NCBI GenBank assembly: GCA_002727275.1
Contig: PBWO01000019.1
Span: 24,183-88,182, forward strand
DNA length: 64,000 nt
Direction: 5' to 3'
Source: Methanobacteriota archaeon
GTDB lineage: Archaea > Thermoplasmatota > Poseidoniia > Poseidoniales > Thalassarchaeaceae
A program made the translations under genes and the position numbers. Of this stretch, positions 60,847-64,000 are shown in pieces; the first letter of the stretch is position 1; each line of letters begins with the position of its first letter. The notes beneath the pieces are model-generated. The model saw only the letters and a list, made by a program, of their open reading frames with translations. It did no database searches and was not told the DNA's origin.

Positions 60847-61408
60847 GAATGAACTCAAGGCTATTGAGGCCGTGGAAACACTAATTCGATATATCGAAGA
60901 TATTGATGGTGACTTAAGAGAGGGGCTTGAGAGAACTCCAGAACGTGTAATTGAGTCGTTCAAGGAAATCTATAGCGGCTATGTTGATGATGCAGAAGAA
61001 ATACTGTCTGCAACATTCAACTCAGAAGGCTATGATGGAATAGTTCTACTGAGAGATGTAGAGTTTCATTCAGTATGTGAACATCACCTACAACCATTCT
61101 CCGGAAAGGCTCACATTGCTTACATACCAGTAGACAAGATTGTGGGAATTAGTAAACTCGCTAGGTTACTTGATATGCACTCGAAAAGGTTGCAGAATCA
61201 GGAGAGGTTGACAGAGTCAATTGTACAAGATCTTCAGAGAGTAATACAACCATTAGGTTGTGCGGCTATTCTAGAGGCACAACATGGATGTATGCGATGT
61301 AGAGGTGTTTCAAAACAAAATGCCGTTATGGTAACCAGTTCGATGCGTGGTGCATTCTTCGATAATCCCCATGCCAGAGCAGAGCTAATGCAGTTGATTA
61401 ATCAGTGA
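60839..61408 (+). CDS. folE: GTP cyclohydrolase I
   Basis: Converts GTP to dihydroneopterin triphosphate, which feeds 7-deazaguanine and pterin synthesis. LREGLERTPERVIESFKEIY (about 25-44), HSVCEHHLQPFSGKAHIAYI (about 77-96) with zinc Cys and His, KLARLLDMHSKRLQNQERLT (about 106-125) and QHGCMRCRGV (about 147) are hallmarks of the bacterial FolE form, unlike the MptA used by most archaea. ATG 60839 has a GAGGG site upstream and overlaps the RHH stop. Length is 189. Confidence 0.93.
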   Translation: MSENELKAIEAVETLIRYIEDIDGDLREGLERTPERVIESFKEIYSGYVDDAEEILSATFNSEGYDGIVLLRDVEFHSVCEHHLQPFSGKAHIAYIPVDKIVGISKLARLLDMHSKRLQNQERLTESIVQDLQRVIQPLGCAAILEAQHGCMRCRGVSKQNAVMVTSSMRGAFFDNPHARAELMQLINQ

Positions 61409-61412
61409 TACC

Positions 61413-62042
61413 ATGGTCCTACTACCAACTGATTCGGGACTCGAACAGGTATATCCCATTGTAGAGATTTTTCACAGCGTACAAGGGGAAGGATACCACG
61501 CCGGAGAGGCTTCTATATTCATCAGATTTGGGCGCTGTAATCTACGATGTCCATGGTGCGATACCGAGTTTGATGAATGGGAAGACTTGACACTTGGCCA
61601 ATTAATTGACGCGGTTACTAGATTCGACTGTGATAGAGTGATATTGACAGGTGGTGAGCCGGCTCTGCAAGACTTACCACCGCTATGTAACTCTCTCAAG
61701 GCAATGGGTTACTACATCAGCATCGAGACAAATGGAACTGTTGCATTGCCTACAGGAATCATCGATTGGGTATGTGTAAGCCCTAAGGACCAAGAGTACC
61801 CAGATGTTGCAATTCGGCAGCGAGAAGGAGATGAGCTTAAGGTGGTATATCTGGGCCAAGACATGACGATTTATGATGAGCTCAAAGAAGGCTTCCAACA
61901 CCACTTCCTTCAACCATGTTATGATGAGAATATGAGTGTTGAATGGAATGGTCTCAACTTTCATCAGACCTACGAAGTGGTGAAAGCAAATCCATCCTGG
62001 AGGCTTTCTCTTCAGACTCATAAGTGGATGTGTGTAGAATGA
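61413..62042 (+). CDS. queE: 7-carboxy-7-deazaguanine synthase QueE (radical SAM)
   Basis: Contracts CPH4 to 7-carboxy-7-deazaguanine on the preQ0 path. The cluster motif is GRCNLRCPWCDTEFD (about 42-56), with EIFHSVQGEGYHAG near the start, ILTGGEPALQ (about 77) and VSPKDQEYP (about 120). Length is 209 residues. It is four bases after folE and overlaps queC by four bases (ATGA). Confidence 0.92.
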   Translation: MVLLPTDSGLEQVYPIVEIFHSVQGEGYHAGEASIFIRFGRCNLRCPWCDTEFDEWEDLTLGQLIDAVTRFDCDRVILTGGEPALQDLPPLCNSLKAMGYYISIETNGTVALPTGIIDWVCVSPKDQEYPDVAIRQREGDELKVVYLGQDMTIYDELKEGFQHHFLQPCYDENMSVEWNGLNFHQTYEVVKANPSWRLSLQTHKWMCVE

Positions 62043-62818
62043 GAGTCGTGATGGCATTGAGTGGAGGGATGGATTCGACCGCTCTGCTATTACGTATGCT
62101 AGCGCGTGGAGGTTCCGTGACCTGTATCTCATATAATTACGGTCAAAGGCATATCGTAGAGTTGGAGAGGGCTCAGAAGAATATCGAATATCTTGCTTCC
62201 AATGGCTATTCTGTTGACCATATTGTAGTCGATCTGTCTAGTGCTATGTCCTCATTCGCTTCAACTCTGACGGATTTCTCCACTAAAGTTCCTGAAGGTC
62301 ACTATGAGGAGGAGCAGATGAAGCAGACTGTTGTGCCCAACCGTAATGCGATTTTCACTTCAATACTCTATGGTCATGCATTATCCATCTCAACAATCAA
62401 GAATTGTGATGTCTCATTGACCCTAGGTGTACATTCAGGTGATCATACCATATATCCCGATTGTAGACCAGAATTTTACGATCAACTAATGCAAGCACTG
62501 GACACTGGTAACTGGGGTTCAGAGAGAATTTCAATTAACTTACCATATATCGATTCGGATAAGGAAGGAATCCTAAGAGATGCATTGGAATCATGCGATA
62601 TGTTAGGATTGGATTTTGATATTGTATTTGCAAATACCAATACATCATACAACCCAGATAGTGAAGGCAGAAGCTCAGGAAAGTCTGGTTCAGACGTAGA
62701 GAGAATACTCGCATTCCACGCAATAGGAAGAGTTGATCCGGTTGAGTATGTCGATAATTGGACGACAGTTCTTGAACGCGCCTTGAGAATAGAGAGAGAT
62801 TACGAGGCGATACAATGA
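62039..62818 (+). CDS. queC: 7-cyano-7-deazaguanine (preQ0) synthase-like QueC without zinc cysteines
   Basis: ATP-dependent PP-loop ligase that makes preQ0 from 7-carboxy-7-deazaguanine. The PP-loop ALSGGMDSTALLLRML (about 5-20), NYGQRHIVELERAQ (about 34-47), VVPNRNAIFTSI (about 102) and HSGDHTIYPDCRPEFY (about 132-147) match QueC. The zinc-binding block near 203-221 has no Cys: TSYNPDSEGRSSGKSGSDVE, where other QueC proteins have Cys in the places of TS, SS, KS and SD. The rest of the fold is intact, so it may still act without zinc. Length is 259. Confidence 0.85.
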   Translation: MRVVMALSGGMDSTALLLRMLARGGSVTCISYNYGQRHIVELERAQKNIEYLASNGYSVDHIVVDLSSAMSSFASTLTDFSTKVPEGHYEEEQMKQTVVPNRNAIFTSILYGHALSISTIKNCDVSLTLGVHSGDHTIYPDCRPEFYDQLMQALDTGNWGSERISINLPYIDSDKEGILRDALESCDMLGLDFDIVFANTNTSYNPDSEGRSSGKSGSDVERILAFHAIGRVDPVEYVDNWTTVLERALRIERDYEAIQ

Positions 62819-63234
62819 GTGGATTACCTAGGACGGACGTGGAAAAGGATGCAGAATGGCGAAGCAGGCTTACACAGTTGCAATATCATGTAACTAGGCA
62901 AGCAGGCACTGAGAGGCCAAACACGGGTATATACAACCTCGAAAGCAGAAAGGGTGACTATCACTGCATATGCTGTGGACATCTACTATTCACGTCCCAG
63001 ATGAAGTATGCATCAGGGTGTGGATGGCCTGCTTTCCATACAGAACACCCAGATGCTGGTATTACTAGATTGGAGGACAGAGCATTTGGTATGGTCAGAG
63101 TAGAAGTCAGATGCGGTTCTTGTGATGCCCACCTGGGGCATGTATTCGATGATGGCCCAATGCAATACGGTGGAGAAAGATACTGCATCAACTCAGCTAG
63201 TATGGATTTCAAATTGGAGGAGAACAATGACTAG
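62815..63234 (+). CDS. msrB: Peptide methionine (R)-S-oxide reductase MsrB
   Basis: Repairs oxidised methionine (R form). The zinc site is HCICCGHLLF (about 50-59) and CGSCDAHLGHVFDDG (about 99-113). FTSQMKYASGCGWPAFHTEH (about 59-78) and the catalytic RYCINSASM (about 122-130) match MsrB. Length is 139. It overlaps queC (ATGA) and queD (8 bases), so it sits in the middle of the deazapurine operon although its known role is unrelated. Confidence 0.92.
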   Translation: MSGLPRTDVEKDAEWRSRLTQLQYHVTRQAGTERPNTGIYNLESRKGDYHCICCGHLLFTSQMKYASGCGWPAFHTEHPDAGITRLEDRAFGMVRVEVRCGSCDAHLGHVFDDGPMQYGGERYCINSASMDFKLEENND

Positions 63235-63682
63235 CAGAATTAGAAGGTGGGTTGAGACGGATACGGGTCACCGAGTACCCAATCACAAGAGTAAGTGTAG
63301 ACACATGCACGGACATCGATACCGATGGGAGGCAGAACTAGATGGCGATGTAGTAACTCAGAGAGGAGTATCGGACGAAGGTATGCTCATGGACTTCTCA
63401 GATATCTCAGATATTCTGAACAAACATATCCATGATATTGTAGATCATGCATTCATCGTCTATGAAGGCGATCATGAGGCCATTGGTGCCCTATCCATGA
63501 TGAATGACGAACATAGAACACTAGTCGTACCTTTCATCCCTACAGCAGAGAATCTAGCGAAGTGGGCATACGAGCAAGTTAGACCCCACATCGAATCATC
63601 ATACGGTAATAAGCTCAGGTTGCACGCATTCCACGTTAGGGAAACTCCCAAGTCATGGGCCACATGGTCTACCGAATCATAG
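63227..63682 (+). CDS. queD: 6-carboxy-tetrahydropterin synthase QueD
   Basis: Converts dihydroneopterin triphosphate to CPH4, the substrate of QueE. The zinc and catalytic block is SKCRHMHGHRYRWEAEL (about 22-38), followed by GMLMDFSDISDILNKHI (about 54-70) and VVPFIPTAENLAKWAYEQVR (about 102-121). Length is 151. ATG 63227 has GGAGGAG about four to eight bases upstream and overlaps msrB; the longer frame to 63122 lies inside msrB. It ends the operon. Confidence 0.92.
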   Translation: MTSRIRRWVETDTGHRVPNHKSKCRHMHGHRYRWEAELDGDVVTQRGVSDEGMLMDFSDISDILNKHIHDIVDHAFIVYEGDHEAIGALSMMNDEHRTLVVPFIPTAENLAKWAYEQVRPHIESSYGNKLRLHAFHVRETPKSWATWSTES

Positions 63683-63720
63683 TGGTGGGCACCTAACACT
63701 CTGAGGGGGCGACAGGTCAC

Positions 63721-63730
63721 GATATATTCA
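63721..63730 (+). promoter_or_regulatory. TATA-like box for the 31-residue gene
   Basis: GATATATTCA lies about 30 bases before ATG 63757, the distance expected for a nearly leaderless transcript. Confidence 0.45.
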
Positions 63731-63756
63731 AGCGAAATACCCCCCCATCCTGGGTC

Positions 63757-63852
63757 ATGTTTCCCGAAGAAAGGCGGGATCGGATCATTATTGCCATATG
63801 TATCGTAATCGGTGCAATGGCTTTCTTGGTAGCGTATATTCCCGGCTCATAA
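63757..63852 (+). CDS. 31-residue single-pass membrane peptide
   Basis: Starts MFPEERRDRIIIAICIVIGA, with a charged N-terminus (EERRDR) and one hydrophobic helix (about residues 10-28) ending in PGS. A TATA-like box lies 30 bases before the ATG. There is no conserved motif that would name it. The promoter spacing and clean charge-then-helix design support a real gene, but length alone is weak evidence. Confidence 0.5.
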   Translation: MFPEERRDRIIIAICIVIGAMAFLVAYIPGS

Positions 63853-63883
63853 AGAGACCGTCTGTTAATCGATTGCATCTAAG

Positions 63884-64000
63884 TCAGAAATCCAAGTCGT
63901 AGTTTTGGAGGAGAGGAGTTGATTCTCCAGTCTTGTTGGCGAAGTAGATCCCGTACTTCTGGGCTAGAGGAGGTGATTCTCCAGTCTTGGCGAAGTAGTA
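63884..64000 (-). CDS. 3' end of a gene with tandem 17-18-residue repeats
   Basis: An open frame enters from the right edge and stops at TGA 63884-63886, giving 38 visible residues. It holds two tandem units, YFAKTGESPPLAQKYGI and YFANKTGESTPLLQNYDL, and ends LQNYDLDF. The near-identical TGES-PL core suggests a repeat protein that continues outside the window. The function is unknown. Confidence 0.65.
   Translation of the reverse strand, partial: YYFAKTGESPPLAQKYGIYFANKTGESTPLLQNYDLDF
63893..63997 (-). repeat. Tandem direct repeat (51 and 54 bp) in the right-edge gene
   Basis: Unit 1 at 63947-63997 and unit 2 at 63893-63946 share TTCGCC, AAGACTGGAGAATCA and CTCCT cores; unit 2 has one extra AAC codon. 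The units are in frame and contiguous, so this is a protein repeat, not a CRISPR array. Confidence 0.75.

Overview
This is a gene-dense archaeal window with about 70 genes, short or overlapping gene junctions, no rRNA, no CRISPR array and no insertion sequence. The translation, exosome, proteasome, KEOPS, prefoldin, DNA primase and lipid genes are archaeal. The mixture is unusual for archaea: bacterial-style folE/queE/queC/queD, gmhA/gmhB heptose genes, a full histidine-utilisation set, an archaeosortase-like protease and futalosine menaquinone genes. Together these suggest a marine Thermoplasmatota lineage such as Marine Group II (Poseidoniales). That assignment is inferred from gene content; no marker search was run.

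Layout. 1-8062: glyS (runs off the left edge), a very long Lhr helicase and an archaeosortase-like gene. 8124-12409: gmhA, gmhB, tiaS, two small membrane proteins and purB. 12452-13207: a diphthamide synthetase gene (dph6) interrupted by an in-frame amber codon. 13305-18712: the archaeal exosome superoperon (psmA, SDO1, rrp4, rrp41, rrp42, L37Ae, pcc1, prefoldin beta, unknown). 18676-21313: Nudix, TPR and UbiD-family genes on the minus strand. 21443-24803: S12, S7, EF-2. 24806-27344: an IDI-GGPP synthase fusion and isopentenyl phosphate kinase. 27399-35758: a zinc-ribbon protein, kptA, thiolase, coaBC, proS, membrane proteins and a split transketolase. 35876-39178: mqnE, mqnA and mqnD, with a half-size deoxyhypusine-hydroxylase-like gene abutting mqnD. 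39275-47954: primase, two unknown acidic/membrane proteins, a CorC-like protein, metG, tsr3, mbf1 and the proteasome ATPase PAN. 47993-55773: ftcD, fchA, hutU, hutH, alaX, tRNA-Val, a 49-residue zinc-ribbon gene and hutI. 55831-59864+: kae1, a Pro-rich protein, an FKBP, and methylmalonyl-CoA mutase with its epimerase. 60664-63682: a ribbon-helix-helix regulator followed by folE, queE, queC, msrB, queD in one overlapping run. At the right edge are a 31-residue membrane peptide and the 3' end of a gene with tandem repeats.

How the genes fit together. The isoprenoid genes (UbiD-family decarboxylase, isopentenyl phosphate kinase, IDI-GGPPS) fit the archaeal mevalonate route to membrane lipids. 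hutH, hutU, hutI, ftcD and fchA would convert histidine to glutamate and a one-carbon folate unit. The mutase and epimerase join propionyl-CoA to succinyl-CoA. psmA and PAN are the alpha ring and ATPase of one protease, and Pcc1 and Kae1 belong to one tRNA-modification complex.

Items most worth a second look: (1) the half-size DOHH-like gene with two His-Glu pairs at the eukaryotic spacing; (2) the amber codon at a conserved Glu in dph6 while EF-2 keeps its diphthamide loop; (3) the preQ0 operon with its own RHH regulator, a palindromic operator and a QueC lacking all four zinc cysteines; (4) a 10-bp inverted repeat over the TATA box of the mutase operon; (5) genes too short for usual callers.
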